The position numbers and the translations under genes are program-made. Of a stretch of 64,000 nucleotides of DNA, positions 11,056 through 19,990 are shown in pieces. The stretch lies in contig NZ_VCLB01000007.1 of assembly GCF_005924265.1 (NCBI RefSeq), positions 124,001 to 188,000 of the forward strand, read 5' to 3'. The DNA comes from Martelella lutilitoris. Its GTDB lineage: Bacteria; Pseudomonadota; Alphaproteobacteria; Rhizobiales; Rhizobiaceae. Under the pieces are notes generated by a model. It saw only the letters and a program-made list of their open reading frames with translations, had not been told where the DNA came from and did not search any database. Every line of letters begins with the position of its first letter. The stretch's first letter is position 1.

Positions 11056-11773
11056 GGCCGCTCTCCTGTCTGTCGCCACGTCCTGGCCGGTAGGCGCGCT
11101 CGAGTGCGCCATCGAGAAACTGCATGCGGCGGCTGGCATAGCGCGCCACGTTCTCCTCATGCGTCACCATGACGACCGTGATGCCGATCTCGGTGTTGAG
11201 GCCGGTGATCAGTTCCATGATCTCGTTGCTGGTGCGGGTATCGAGGCTGCCGGTCGGCTCGTCGGCCAGCAGCACGGCAGGCTCCGTGATCAGCGCGCGG
11301 GCGATCGCCACACGCTGCTGCTGGCCACCGGAAAGCTCCTGCGTGCGCTGGTCGAGACGATCGGCGAGGCCCACCTGCGATAGGGCGAACTCAGCCCGCT
11401 CGCGTCGCTCCCGACGATTGACGCCGCGATAGAGCAGGGGGAGCTCCACATTCTCCAGCGCCGAGGAGCGCGGGAGCAGATTGTAGCGCTGGAAGACGAA
11501 AGCCAGGAGATGGCGGCGCAGCAAGGTGAGCTTCGTCGTCTTCAGCTCCGTCGTGTCGACGCCCTGGAAGTAGAACTGCCCGCTGGTTGGCCGGTCGAGC
11601 CAGCCCAAAATGTTCATCGCCGTCGACTTGCCCGACCCGGAAGGCCCCATGATCGACACGAACTCGCCCGCCTCAATCGCAAAATCGACGCCGTTGAGCG
11701 CGACGATCTCGGCCTCGCCGGTGCCATAGGTCTTGTAAACATTGCGGAATTCGATGAGCGGCGCCGTCGTCAT
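11045..11773 (-). CDS. MacB/LolD-type ABC transporter ATP-binding protein
   Basis: A 242-residue cytoplasmic ATPase that would power the adjacent FtsX-type permease. Walker A is [12 protein letters not shown] near residues 43-54, the Q-loop is FQRYNLLP, the signature is [15 protein letters not shown] and Walker B is [12 protein letters not shown], followed by the switch histidine in [10 protein letters not shown]. The [20 protein letters not shown] pattern is typical of the MacB/LolD branch. It starts 9 bases after the membrane-fusion gene ends and overlaps the permease gene by 11 bases, so translation is probably coupled. Confidence 0.94.
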   Translation of the reverse strand: MTTAPLIEFRNVYKTYGTGEAEIVALNGVDFAIEAGEFVSIMGPSGSGKSTAMNILGWLDRPTSGQFYFQGVDTTELKTTKLTLLRRHLLAFVFQRYNLLPRSSALENVELPLLYRGVNRRERRERAEFALSQVGLADRLDQRTQELSGGQQQRVAIARALITEPAVLLADEPTGSLDTRTSNEIMELITGLNTEIGITVVMVTHEENVARYASRRMQFLDGALERAYRPGRGDRQESGHVS

Positions 11774-11782
11774 GATCCTACC

Positions 11783-13048
11783 TCACTGCCCGTTTCTGCC
11801 GGTTGCGGTGATGACCTTGTCGCCGGCGCGCAGATCGCCGCCGGTGACGGCGGAAAACCGTCCGTCGCTGGCGCCGACTGTAATCTCGACCGCCATGGGT
11901 TCGCCGTTGCGCAGGATCCAGACGGTGCGCTCGTCGCCTTCGGCCGAACCCGCTGCTTCGCCCGGCGGCGTGAAAAGCAGCGCCGCATTCGGCACCAGAA
12001 TGGCGTCGGGCGTCTCATCCACGAGAATATCGGCCGTTGCCGTCATGCCCTGGCGCAGGAGCAGGTCGGAATTGTCGACGGCAAGCACGGCCTTGTAGGT
12101 CACGACATCGCTGTTGAGTTCGGAGGCATAGCGGATCGACCGGATCTCGGCCGGAAAGCGCCGCCCGGGAAAGGCCTCGACTGCAAACGATGCTTTCTGG
12201 CCCGGCTCGACCTGGCCGACATCGGCTTCGTCGACATTCACCCTCAGTTCCATTTCCGTCAGATTGCCGGCAATCACGAACAGCGTCGGCGCTTCGAGCG
12301 AGGCCGCCACCGTCTGGCCGACATCGACATTGCGATAAAGCACGATGCCATCGATCGGCGAGCGGATGGTGGCCTTGCTCAGGCGCAGTTCGGCAAGCTC
12401 GAGCTCGGCCTCCGCCACGGCCAGGCGGGCCTCGGCGCTTTGCTGGTCGGCCACGGCTGCGGCATGGGCGAACTGCGCGTCCTCAAGCTCCTGGCGCGGC
12501 GCGACGTCGCGCTCGGCGAGCGTGCGCGTGCGTTCCATCGTCGCCTTTGCGGATTCAAGGTCGGATTTCGCCGCCGCAACATCGGCCTCGGCGGCGGCAA
12601 GCTTCGCCTTGGCGCTCAGGATATCGGCCTTCAGCTCGTCGGTCTCCAATTCGAGCAGCGTGTCGCCCGCCTTGACCTGGTCATTGAAATCGGCGCGCAC
12701 GGCCTTCACCGTGCCCGACAGCTCGCTCGAAATATCGACCCTGACCGTCGGCTCGATTGCGCCTGTGGCCGCAACCGTCACCGTCATCGGCCCGCGCTCG
12801 ACCTCCTGCGTGACATAGGTCGGTTTTGCCGCAACGATCTGCAGCTCGCCCGAGGTCAGATAGCGGTAGCCGCCATAGCCGCCGGCGGCCAGCACCACGA
12901 CAAGAACAATCATTCCCCAGGGGATGCGGAAACCGCGCCGGGGCTTGTCATCGCCAAGAATGGCATGAATATCAGGCACTTGCGGGCGAGGGCGCTCATA
13001 GGATTCCGAGCCGCCGCGCCGGCCGCTTCTGTCCATATCGGAGGACAT
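11783..13048 (-). CDS. HlyD/MacA-like periplasmic adaptor (membrane fusion protein)
   Basis: A 421-residue adaptor that would connect the permease with an outer-membrane channel. About 48 cytoplasmic residues precede one membrane segment (GMIVLVVVLAAGGYGGYRYL). A first barrel/lipoyl half (VERGPMTVTVAATGAIEP) follows, then a long alanine/glutamate-rich helical hairpin (about 140-210), the second lipoyl half with IRSPIDGIVLYRNVDVGQTV near residue 225, and a C-terminal beta-barrel and membrane-proximal region ending DKVITATGRNGQ. It is first in the operon, so the promoter should lie in 13049-13314. By its partners it belongs to a MacA-like tripartite exporter. Confidence 0.92.
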   Translation of the reverse strand: MSSDMDRSGRRGGSESYERPRPQVPDIHAILGDDKPRRGFRIPWGMIVLVVVLAAGGYGGYRYLTSGELQIVAAKPTYVTQEVERGPMTVTVAATGAIEPTVRVDISSELSGTVKAVRADFNDQVKAGDTLLELETDELKADILSAKAKLAAAEADVAAAKSDLESAKATMERTRTLAERDVAPRQELEDAQFAHAAAVADQQSAEARLAVAEAELELAELRLSKATIRSPIDGIVLYRNVDVGQTVAASLEAPTLFVIAGNLTEMELRVNVDEADVGQVEPGQKASFAVEAFPGRRFPAEIRSIRYASELNSDVVTYKAVLAVDNSDLLLRQGMTATADILVDETPDAILVPNAALLFTPPGEAAGSAEGDERTVWILRNGEPMAVEITVGASDGRFSAVTGGDLRAGDKVITATGRNGQ

Positions 13049-13314
13049 TTTCGAAGAGCTCCTGTCTGGGGCTGCGCATTTGACGATTTGCCGCGACTAT
13101 GGCCACGAAGCAGCGCGCATGCAAGCGTCGCGGCAAGGAAAATGATTGTCGCGTGGTACATGGCCAATCCGTTTGTCATGCGCCGAAATAGCCGGGCGCG
13201 TTCTCGCGCAATGGTGTGCGACGCGAATCGTGTTATCTCTTGGATCGCAATAAGTGTCTGCATTCGACGGCAAGCGTCGAAGAAATACAAACGCGCAGCC
13301 GTGGAGGAAAACCA

Positions 13315-13839
13315 TTGAACCATCGTTGTCTTGCAGCCGTCGTCACTGCCGCTTTCATCAGCACCATGCCGCTTAGCCAGGCCTCCGCGACCTTGCCGGA
13401 CGGCGCAAGCTCTCTCAGCGAGACCTATCAGGACTGGCGCGTCGAATGCGTTTCGGACGGAGATGCGGACCGCTGTGTCATGGCTCAGGTCCAGGTCACC
13501 AAGGAAAACGGACAACGGGTCATTTCGGTCGAGCTGACCGCTCCGGCCGCCGATCAGGCCCAGGGCGTGATTGTCATGCCGTTCGGCTTTGCCTTGGCTC
13601 AGGGCGTCTCGCTTTCAATCGACGCGGAGACCGAGGGTCCGAAATTCGGGTTCTCGACATGCCTGCCGCAGGGCTGCTTTGTCCCGGTGTCGATCGATGC
13701 GGCCATGCTCGACCGTTTGAAAAGCGGCGGGACGCTTCACATCAAGGGGCAGCCGATCAATGGCAACGAGACGGTCGATTACCCGATTTCACTCAAAGGC
13801 TTCACAGCGGCCTTCAACCGCTTGAATGCATTGCGCTAA
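13315..13839 (+). CDS. IalB-family (invasion-associated locus B) periplasmic protein
   Basis: A 174-residue secreted protein. The start is taken as TTG at 13315, because GGAGG lies 9 bases upstream and the codon opens a clean signal peptide (NHRCLAAVVTAAFISTMPLSQASA); longer forms would bury it. The mature part has the IalB pattern: YQDWRVECVSDGDADRCVMAQ near the start, VIVMPFGFALAQGVSL in the middle, a FSTCLPQGCFVPV cysteine pair, and the ending ISLKGFTAAFNRLNALR. IalB was named in Bartonella for red-cell invasion, but the family is widespread in free-living alphaproteobacteria and its biochemical role is unclear. A terminator follows. A second family member lies at 35898-36539. Confidence 0.82.
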   Translation: MNHRCLAAVVTAAFISTMPLSQASATLPDGASSLSETYQDWRVECVSDGDADRCVMAQVQVTKENGQRVISVELTAPAADQAQGVIVMPFGFALAQGVSLSIDAETEGPKFGFSTCLPQGCFVPVSIDAAMLDRLKSGGTLHIKGQPINGNETVDYPISLKGFTAAFNRLNALR

Positions 13840-13864
13840 GTCGCTTCGTTATGTCCCGTCCACA

Positions 13865-13899
13865 AACGGCTCCGCGAACACATCGTCCGGAGCCGTTTT
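13865..13899 (+). terminator. Terminator of the IalB-family gene
   Basis: AACGGCTCCG (13865-13874) pairs perfectly with CGGAGCCGTT (13888-13897) and runs into TTTTC. It lies 25 bases after the stop codon. Confidence 0.85.
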
Positions 13900-14020
13900 C
13901 TGTGTTTCGGTCTGGCGTAAGTTCCATAATCTACCTTATGTGATTTTTGTAGAGGTCTTCTTGTGGCAGTGGCTGTGCTCTCTGTCCCTTCGGGAGACCT
14001 GCCCTTTGCCCAGACAGAAA

Positions 14021-14044
14021 CAACCGGACACGAGCGCCCGGTTG
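14021..14044 (-). terminator. Terminator of the second autotransporter gene
   Basis: CAACCGG (14021-14027) pairs with CCGGTTG (14038-14044). Read on the minus strand the stem is followed by TTTCTG. It lies about 30 bases after the autotransporter stop codon, and with the opposing terminator at 13865 it isolates the two convergent genes. Confidence 0.65.
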
Positions 14045-14073
14045 CTGGAAGTTCTCGGAAAAAGCGACCTTTA

Positions 14074-16737
14074 TCAGAAGCTGACGTTCAGACGCGCATT
14101 GATGCTGTTCTGGGAGACGCCATCGCCGAACTGACCGATATAGCCGAAGCCGAGCTTTGCCTGTTGCGACAACGCGAAATCGATCCCGGCGCCGATCAGA
14201 GCCGTGTTTTCCGCCAGCGGCACGCCGGAGACGGTGAACGGCGCACTGCCGGCAAAGGCAGCCGTCGACTTGGGCGTGATATCTCCGAATGCGTGCCGCC
14301 ATCCGACATCGAAATAGGCCTCGGAGCCCGCCTGCCCCATGACGGCAAAGTCCGCAGCCGCCCACAGGCCGATCGTCGAGAAGTAGGTATTGGACGATTC
14401 CGACGCGACGCTGAGCGCCGCTGCGGTCGTTCCGGTCTCGGTAAAGCTATCCGAGTTCAGGCCGACATAAGAGAAGTTGGCATAAGGCTCGACCTCGGTA
14501 TTTTCGTCGGCCGCATAGCGATAGGCAAGCTCTCCGAAGACCTGGAAGGACCCGGCATCGTAGTCGCTCGACATGGCGTCGTAGAAGCCGGGGAAGCTCA
14601 CCGTACGGTCCGCAGATACCGTGTTCCAGGTGTAGGCCATGCCTGAACGGAAGGCCACGGCGCCGGCCGTGCCGGCCGCCCACTCGCCGCCGCTGTAAGC
14701 GCCGATGGTATAGGAATCCGTATTGCCCGAAGCAGGTCCCTTGTTGTCGAAGGACGTGTAGCCGTAGCCGGCCAGAACGCCGAGCCTCCATCTGTCGCCG
14801 ATCGATCCGTCAATACCGGCGAGGAAGCCGCCGGTGGAGGAGTCGAGCTTGCCGGCATTGGCGTTGCCGTCATATGCGCTCCAGCCGCCATAGGCGTATC
14901 CCCAGGCGCCGAAAGCACTTTCCTCGATAAGCCTTCCGCCAACCATGTCGTCACGCCCCTCGGCATAGGACATGACCTCGACCGAGGACGTCGATTTGCC
15001 ACCGAAAGCCTGGTGCAGCCGGCCGTAGACCGCGTCCCTGGCATATTGTGTCTGGTCGATCATGACGGTCTGGCCTGAGGCGTAGATCGCGCCCGACAGA
15101 GCGCTGTAGGCCAGCGGTGCGTCATCGGCGGTCATTTTCAGGATGATGTTTTCATAGAGCGTCGGCGGCGGCGACAGATCGCCCAGTGTCTCCAGAGCAT
15201 TGGCAACGGCGACCTGATTTGGCGTCTCGGCGACCGAGGCGAATCTCCGATCGTTTCGCCCGACCGTCAGGATCACAGAATTGGGATCGTAACTCAGATA
15301 GGGGGCAACGAAGGCATAATTGTCGACATTGTCCCACACGGGAATCGACGATGCGAACTCGCCGTTGACGCCGCCGGACGCAGTCAGGATCACATAGCCA
15401 TGATCGAGAAGGTAGCCATCGATTGTGTCGACTTCGACAGCGCCTGCGAGGTTAGCGACGCCGCCCACGGCGATCAGGTCGGACTTTCCGGCAAGGTCCA
15501 CTTCCGCTTCGATCACCGAGGTGGATGCGAGGTTGAGGTCGCCGCCAACGGTAATCGTACCGATCGAGTTACCCGGCGCCAGCCGGCCGGAACTGTTCGC
15601 GCTGCCTGCGATATTCAGATTGCCTCCCGCCTTCGATGTATCATCCACGAACATTCGGCCGTTGACATTGACCTTGTTCTCAATCGTGCCGCCGGTCGTG
15701 CTGGAACCGTTTTCAACATAGAGGTCCCCGCCGACGGTAGCCGTATCACCTGCGCCCGACATGAAATTGCCCGTGCTATGCTGCAGGATCAGATCGTCGG
15801 AGATTTTTGCCCCGGGCTGAAGAGCGATGACCTGGTTATAGGCCGAGGTTCCCTTGGACGTCAGCGTGCCGCCGATCGTGGCGCCCGCGCCGACGGTCAC
15901 CGGCGCATCGTTGTTGGCGACCAGAACATCATAGGGCGCGTTGCCGATTTCGTTCACGTCTTCCGGCAGGAGCAGACCTGACAGCAAGCGAGACCAGTGG
16001 GACGTAAAGTCGGTTACGCCGTTGTTCCGGTTCTTCAGATACATGGCAAAGAATTGTTCGGGGCTTGTGTCGTCCAAGGACAGCGCAGGTTCCCAAACAT
16101 AGATCAACGCATTGTTGAAATAATAGTGTACGGCGCTGTTGCCTTCTTCGTCGACATCCGTCATCAGGCGCATGTCGATCGTGTTCCAGCCGGAAAAGTT
16201 GATCAGTCCGGTCGTTTCCGGCAGTTCAACCCACCCATTGTCCGTGCCGGCATCCCATACTTCGAGCCTTCCCTGCCCGTCCCGGTTGGTGAACTGAATG
16301 ATCGGAAAGACAGCATCATTATTGTTGTAATTGCCGGTCGCGACCTCCTTTTCGGTCATGGCCGAGCCCCAGATACTCGTGCGGATATAGTCCGTGTCAC
16401 TGCCGGCCTGCCAGCCATCGGCAACATAAATGTCACCGCCGATAAAGGAATCACCCGAAGGAACGGTTGTGTTCTGCGAGTAGCCTTCCCACTGATAGTA
16501 GCTGTTTGAACCCGCTTTCGAGCCAAGGGTCTCCAGAGCGAGGACGTTGGACCGTCCCATATAGGTGTCAAGCCGCGTAAAGCTTGCTGTCGGGTAGCGG
16601 TCAACCACCCAGTCGTTCGGATCCGTGCTGATCGGATAGAATTCAATCTTCTCGGCCAGCGCGGTTCCGCTCAGACCAAATAACAGGATTCCCGCGCACG
16701 CGGTTGATTGCAACAGTCTCGTTTTCGCTGTGATCAT
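14074..16737 (-). CDS. Second type V autotransporter with an uncharacterised N-terminal passenger domain
   Basis: An 887-residue predicted outer-membrane protein. The ATG at 16737 has GGGAGGAA upstream and begins a signal peptide (LLQSTACAGILLFGLSGTALA). Residues about 30-260 form an aromatic-rich domain (FYPISTDPNDWVVDRYP, SYYQWEGYSQNTT, IQFTNRDGQGRLEVWDAG) reminiscent of a lectin- or glucanase-like jelly roll; this is only an impression. Next comes a glycine/valine-rich beta-helix-like stretch (GGTLTSKG, GGDLYVENGSSTTGG, NSSGRLAPGNSIGTITVGGDL), a linker typical of alphaproteobacterial autotransporters, and a 12-strand-type barrel from about residue 620 (FGAWGYAYGGW onward) ending in SINARLNVSF with the classical terminal Phe. 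It shows no close similarity to the repeat passenger of the autotransporter at 2509. Role unknown: adhesion or polysaccharide interaction are possible. Confidence 0.85.
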   Translation of the reverse strand: MITAKTRLLQSTACAGILLFGLSGTALAEKIEFYPISTDPNDWVVDRYPTASFTRLDTYMGRSNVLALETLGSKAGSNSYYQWEGYSQNTTVPSGDSFIGGDIYVADGWQAGSDTDYIRTSIWGSAMTEKEVATGNYNNNDAVFPIIQFTNRDGQGRLEVWDAGTDNGWVELPETTGLINFSGWNTIDMRLMTDVDEEGNSAVHYYFNNALIYVWEPALSLDDTSPEQFFAMYLKNRNNGVTDFTSHWSRLLSGLLLPEDVNEIGNAPYDVLVANNDAPVTVGAGATIGGTLTSKGTSAYNQVIALQPGAKISDDLILQHSTGNFMSGAGDTATVGGDLYVENGSSTTGGTIENKVNVNGRMFVDDTSKAGGNLNIAGSANSSGRLAPGNSIGTITVGGDLNLASTSVIEAEVDLAGKSDLIAVGGVANLAGAVEVDTIDGYLLDHGYVILTASGGVNGEFASSIPVWDNVDNYAFVAPYLSYDPNSVILTVGRNDRRFASVAETPNQVAVANALETLGDLSPPPTLYENIILKMTADDAPLAYSALSGAIYASGQTVMIDQTQYARDAVYGRLHQAFGGKSTSSVEVMSYAEGRDDMVGGRLIEESAFGAWGYAYGGWSAYDGNANAGKLDSSTGGFLAGIDGSIGDRWRLGVLAGYGYTSFDNKGPASGNTDSYTIGAYSGGEWAAGTAGAVAFRSGMAYTWNTVSADRTVSFPGFYDAMSSDYDAGSFQVFGELAYRYAADENTEVEPYANFSYVGLNSDSFTETGTTAAALSVASESSNTYFSTIGLWAAADFAVMGQAGSEAYFDVGWRHAFGDITPKSTAAFAGSAPFTVSGVPLAENTALIGAGIDFALSQQAKLGFGYIGQFGDGVSQNSINARLNVSF

Positions 16738-17115
16738 TGTTTCCTCCCAATCATGGCTGCGGACCACAAGGGTGCCGCTGCCCCGCCTGAATTGCTTTGC
16801 TGGCTGCCGGGCATGCTGATGAACAGCACGGCAAACAGACCGAAAGAGCATTCTGCAACTTCGGCGGGTATCACGCGGATACTGTGCTAGAACTCATCTG
16901 CCGGGAAGCTCTAACATGCAAGGAAAGATTACAAGAAAGAACAATTGCAACCTACGTTGCATTAATAACACTTATATTAGTTTTTACTTACATGAATGTC
17001 TCGATGTTTTTGGATGAAAAATACAAGAAATTCAGCGATTTGGGGCGTGCTGCCTCTGACATCAGTGGACGGTATCGAACCGGAATCATTCCGTCTTCAA
17101 CACCGGAGAAATTGG
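16738..17115. other. A+T-rich gap between autotransporter and tgt, with a possible gene remnant
   Basis: This 378-base gap should hold the promoter of the autotransporter (minus strand). Positions about 16900-17040 are conspicuously A+T-rich compared with both sides. A plus-strand open frame from 16797 to 17168 reads a membrane-like segment (ATYVALITLILVFTYMNVSM) followed by a charged stretch, but its first part has no ribosome site and it ends inside tgt. It may be a decayed or foreign fragment; it is not called as a gene. Confidence 0.3.
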
Positions 17116-18249
17116 TCAGACAGGAGCAATATCGCCCCGCGCCCAGCTTTCCTGCGTCTCGGCCATGAAATCCGTGAAGCGACCTTCGGCGATGGCTGCA
17201 CGGATGCCCTGCATCAGGTCCTGATAGTAATGGAGGTTGTTCCAGGTCAGCAGCATGCCGGCAAGCGATTCATTGGCGCGTACGAGATGATGAAGATAGG
17301 CGCGGGAATAGTCGCGCGCCGCCGGGCAATTACTTTCCTCGTCCAGCGGCCGCAAGTCTTCGGCATGACGGGCATTCCTGAGATTGACCTTGCCGCGCCG
17401 GGTGAAGGCGAGGCCGTGGCGCCCTGCCCTAGTCGGCATCACGCAGTCGAACATGTCGATCCCGCGCGCGACGGATTTCAGAATGTCGTCAGGCGTGCCG
17501 ACGCCCATCAGGTAACGCGGCTTTGTCGTCGGCAGCTCGGGCAGCGTCGTCTCCAGCATCGCCAGCATGACCTCCTGCGGCTCGCCGACAGCGAGACCGC
17601 CGACGGCATAGCCCTTCAGGTCGAGATCGGCGAGACCGCGCGCCGAACGGATGCGCAGGTCGGGAAGGTCGCCGCCCTGGACGATACCGAACATGGCCTT
17701 GCCGGGCTGGTCGCCGAAGGCAATGCGGCAGCGCTCGGCCCAGCGCAACGACATGTCCGTCGACTTTTCGATTTCGGCGCGCTCCGCCGGCAGCCGGACG
17801 CATTCATCAAGCTGCATCTGGATATCGGAACCGAGAAGCCCCTGGATCTCGATCGAGCGTTCCGGACTCATGTGATGTACGCTGCCGTCGATATGCGACT
17901 TGAAGGTGACGCCCTTCTTCTCGTCGATCTGGCGCAGGGCCGCCAGCGACATCACCTGAAAGCCGCCGGAATCCGTCAGGATCGGGTATTGCCAGCGGAT
18001 CAGAGAATGCAGGCCGCCAAGGCGCGCCACGCGCTCCGCGCCCGGCCGCAGCATCAGATGATAGGTGTTGCCGAGAATGATGTCGGCGCCGAGGTCGCGC
18101 ACCTGGTCGAGATACATCGCCTTGACCGTGCCGGCCGTACCGACCGGCATGAAGGCGGGCGTGCGGATTTCGCCGCGCGGCATGACGATCGCGCCGAGAC
18201 GGGCATTGCCGTCCGTCGCCTTGAGGGTGAATTCGAATTGTTCGCTCAT
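17116..18249 (-). CDS. tgt: Queuine tRNA-ribosyltransferase (tRNA-guanine transglycosylase)
   Basis: Exchanges guanine for preQ1 at position 34 of GUN-anticodon tRNAs, a step of queuosine synthesis. 377 residues, as usual. Landmarks: [16 protein letters not shown] near 30, [12 protein letters not shown] near 58, the nucleophile-region [14 protein letters not shown] near 92, [28 protein letters not shown] and [20 protein letters not shown] near 256-275. The classical C-x-C-x2-C plus His zinc site is mostly gone: the aligned positions read S306, C308, A311 and N337, leaving one cysteine. The fold region around it ([19 protein letters not shown]) is otherwise intact, so the enzyme is probably functional with an altered site. 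Its ATG overlaps the queA stop codon (ATGA), giving coupled translation. Confidence 0.95.
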   Translation of the reverse strand: MSEQFEFTLKATDGNARLGAIVMPRGEIRTPAFMPVGTAGTVKAMYLDQVRDLGADIILGNTYHLMLRPGAERVARLGGLHSLIRWQYPILTDSGGFQVMSLAALRQIDEKKGVTFKSHIDGSVHHMSPERSIEIQGLLGSDIQMQLDECVRLPAERAEIEKSTDMSLRWAERCRIAFGDQPGKAMFGIVQGGDLPDLRIRSARGLADLDLKGYAVGGLAVGEPQEVMLAMLETTLPELPTTKPRYLMGVGTPDDILKSVARGIDMFDCVMPTRAGRHGLAFTRRGKVNLRNARHAEDLRPLDEESNCPAARDYSRAYLHHLVRANESLAGMLLTWNNLHYYQDLMQGIRAAIAEGRFTDFMAETQESWARGDIAPV

Positions 18250-19322
18250 CGGTCTTTCCTGAACAGCAGGCTGGAATCGCCGTAGGAATAGAAACGGTAG
18301 CCGGTTTCGATCGCATGCGCGTAGGCCGCGCGCATCGTCTCCAGCCCGCTAAAGGCCGAAACCAGCATGAACAGCGTCGATTTCGGCAGGTGGAAATTGG
18401 TCATCAGCATATCGACGGCGCGAAACTGGTAGCCGGGCGTGATGAAAATGCCGGTCTCGTTTTCCCAGGCGCCGATTGTCCCGTCTTCGGCAGCGGCGCT
18501 TTCCAGCAGCCTGAGAGAGGTGGTGCCGACGGAAACGATCCGCCCGCCCCGCCCCTTGACCGCGTTCAGCGCTTCGGCGGTTTCCGGCGTCACGATGCCG
18601 CGCTCGAAATGCATCTTGTGGTCGTCGGTGTCGTCGGCCTTGACCGGCAGGAATGTCCCCGCCCCGACATGGAGCGTGACGAAATGTTGCTCGATGCCGG
18701 CTTCCTCCAGTGCGGCCAGCAGTTCCGGCGTGAAGTGCAGGCCGGCCGTCGGCGCGGCGACCGCGCCGTTCTCGCGCGCATAGACGGTCTGGTAGTCGTC
18801 CCGGTCCTTGCCGTCCTCGGCGCGCTTGGAGGCGATATAGGGCGGCAGCGGCACATGGCCAACCCGCATCAGCGCCTCGTCGAGCGCAGCGCCGCGCGCG
18901 GCAAAGGTCAGCGCCACCTCGCCCCCGTCCCGCTTCTCGCTGACTTCGGCTACCAGGTCGGCCGATCCGTCCGCTGCGGCAAAGTGAAGTCGGTCACCGA
19001 CCTTGATGCGCTTTCCCGGCCGGGCAAAGGCGTGCCAGAGATTGTCGGCCTTGCGCAGGTGCAGCGTGGCGGAAACCGGTACGTCCTCGCCACCTTCGCG
19101 CTTTCGAATGCCTTCAAGCTGCGCCGGGATGACCTTGGTATCATTGAACACCAGCGCGTCGCCGGGTTTCAGAAAGGATGGCAACTCGCTGACAATGCGG
19201 TCTTCGAGCGCCGGCGCGCCATCGGGTCGGACCAGCAGCAGCCGCGCGCTGTCGCGCGGGCTTGCGGGCCGCAAGGCGATATTCTCGTCCGGAAGATCGA
19301 AGTCGAAGAGGTCTACGCGCAT
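18246..19322 (-). CDS. queA: S-adenosylmethionine:tRNA ribosyltransferase-isomerase
   Basis: Transfers the ribosyl group of SAM onto preQ1 in tRNA to make epoxyqueuosine, directly after Tgt. 358 residues from the ATG at 19322, the usual rhizobial start [11 protein letters not shown]; an upstream GTG/TTG-initiated form would only add a poorly conserved tail. Family landmarks are [26 protein letters not shown] near 73, [23 protein letters not shown] near 170, [14 protein letters not shown] near 195, THVGAG-like [13 protein letters not shown], and [20 protein letters not shown] near 315. The start lies inside the last codons of the upstream HEPN-like gene (10-base overlap), and the stop overlaps the tgt start, so all three may be translated in series. 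Confidence 0.96.
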   Translation of the reverse strand: MRVDLFDFDLPDENIALRPASPRDSARLLLVRPDGAPALEDRIVSELPSFLKPGDALVFNDTKVIPAQLEGIRKREGGEDVPVSATLHLRKADNLWHAFARPGKRIKVGDRLHFAAADGSADLVAEVSEKRDGGEVALTFAARGAALDEALMRVGHVPLPPYIASKRAEDGKDRDDYQTVYARENGAVAAPTAGLHFTPELLAALEEAGIEQHFVTLHVGAGTFLPVKADDTDDHKMHFERGIVTPETAEALNAVKGRGGRIVSVGTTSLRLLESAAAEDGTIGAWENETGIFITPGYQFRAVDMLMTNFHLPKSTLFMLVSAFSGLETMRAAYAHAIETGYRFYSYGDSSLLFRKDR

Positions 19323-19990
19323 ATTTCTTCTATCAAATCTGAGAATTCTTCCCAATATTTTTGCAGGCGTGCTTGCTCGAAATTCATTTCTAATTCGATG
19401 CCATCGTTACCTAGATATATCTTTCCAACCCTAGACAACCTCGCAGTATTTATTTCCGAATGAAACAACACTCGCTGCTTGCTTTTCGAGCTAGCCGCTA
19501 GCGAGCGTTCGCCTCCGTGCGCTACTGCATTACGGGCGTATTCCAGATTCGGAAAAGAATTGCGAAAAAGGGCGCAGGCTTTCTTGTGTCCAGTACCTAA
19601 GACAAATTCCGCTTCAACGGAATGGAGGATTTCGTAATGGTTTGAAAGTTCCATCGGAACACTATCGGCAAACGTGTGGGCTAGTTGGAAAAGCAGATCA
19701 TTGCCCTCAAAAGAGCCTCGCCTGGTGCGCTTTGCTATCAGCTCCATCATAGAAAAGTAAAAGCAGGCAGCGCGGGTGGCCGAATTGAATGCGCCGGAGA
19801 TACTATCGGCAAAAAGCACAATTCTCGTTTTGGTGCTGCTTTTTGGAGGGGCGTTGCTGAGCTTTCTACAGTGACGGTGAAAACTCATATAGTGGCGGGC
19901 GAACAACGACGTAATTGCATGTGCATGGTGCTGCGCGCCATCGAGCGCAGCACCAACTTCTTCATAGAGGCTGCTGTTACCGTCTGCCAA
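19313..19990 (-). CDS. Hypothetical protein with a HEPN-type R-x4-H motif
   Basis: A 225-residue, mostly helical protein of unknown function. The reading frame starts with TTG at 19990, directly after the cyclophilin stop codon (TGATTG); an ATG at 19888 is an alternative. Its outstanding feature is [13 protein letters not shown]153-N154-x3-H158 matches the RNxxxH catalytic signature of HEPN-domain ribonucleases, on a helix near the end of the helical core, as in known HEPN proteins. Earlier helices include [20 protein letters not shown] and [14 protein letters not shown]. The gene is visibly richer in A+T than its neighbours and ends 10 bases inside queA. In rhizobia a cyclophilin gene and queA usually adjoin, so this looks like an insertion that uses the operon's transcript. 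HEPN proteins act in toxin-antitoxin, abortive-infection and RNA-processing roles; no antitoxin partner is seen. Confidence 0.6.
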   Translation of the reverse strand: MADGNSSLYEEVGAALDGAQHHAHAITSLFARHYMSFHRHCRKLSNAPPKSSTKTRIVLFADSISGAFNSATRAACFYFSMMELIAKRTRRGSFEGNDLLFQLAHTFADSVPMELSNHYEILHSVEAEFVLGTGHKKACALFRNSFPNLEYARNAVAHGGERSLAASSKSKQRVLFHSEINTARLSRVGKIYLGNDGIELEMNFEQARLQKYWEEFSDLIEEICA

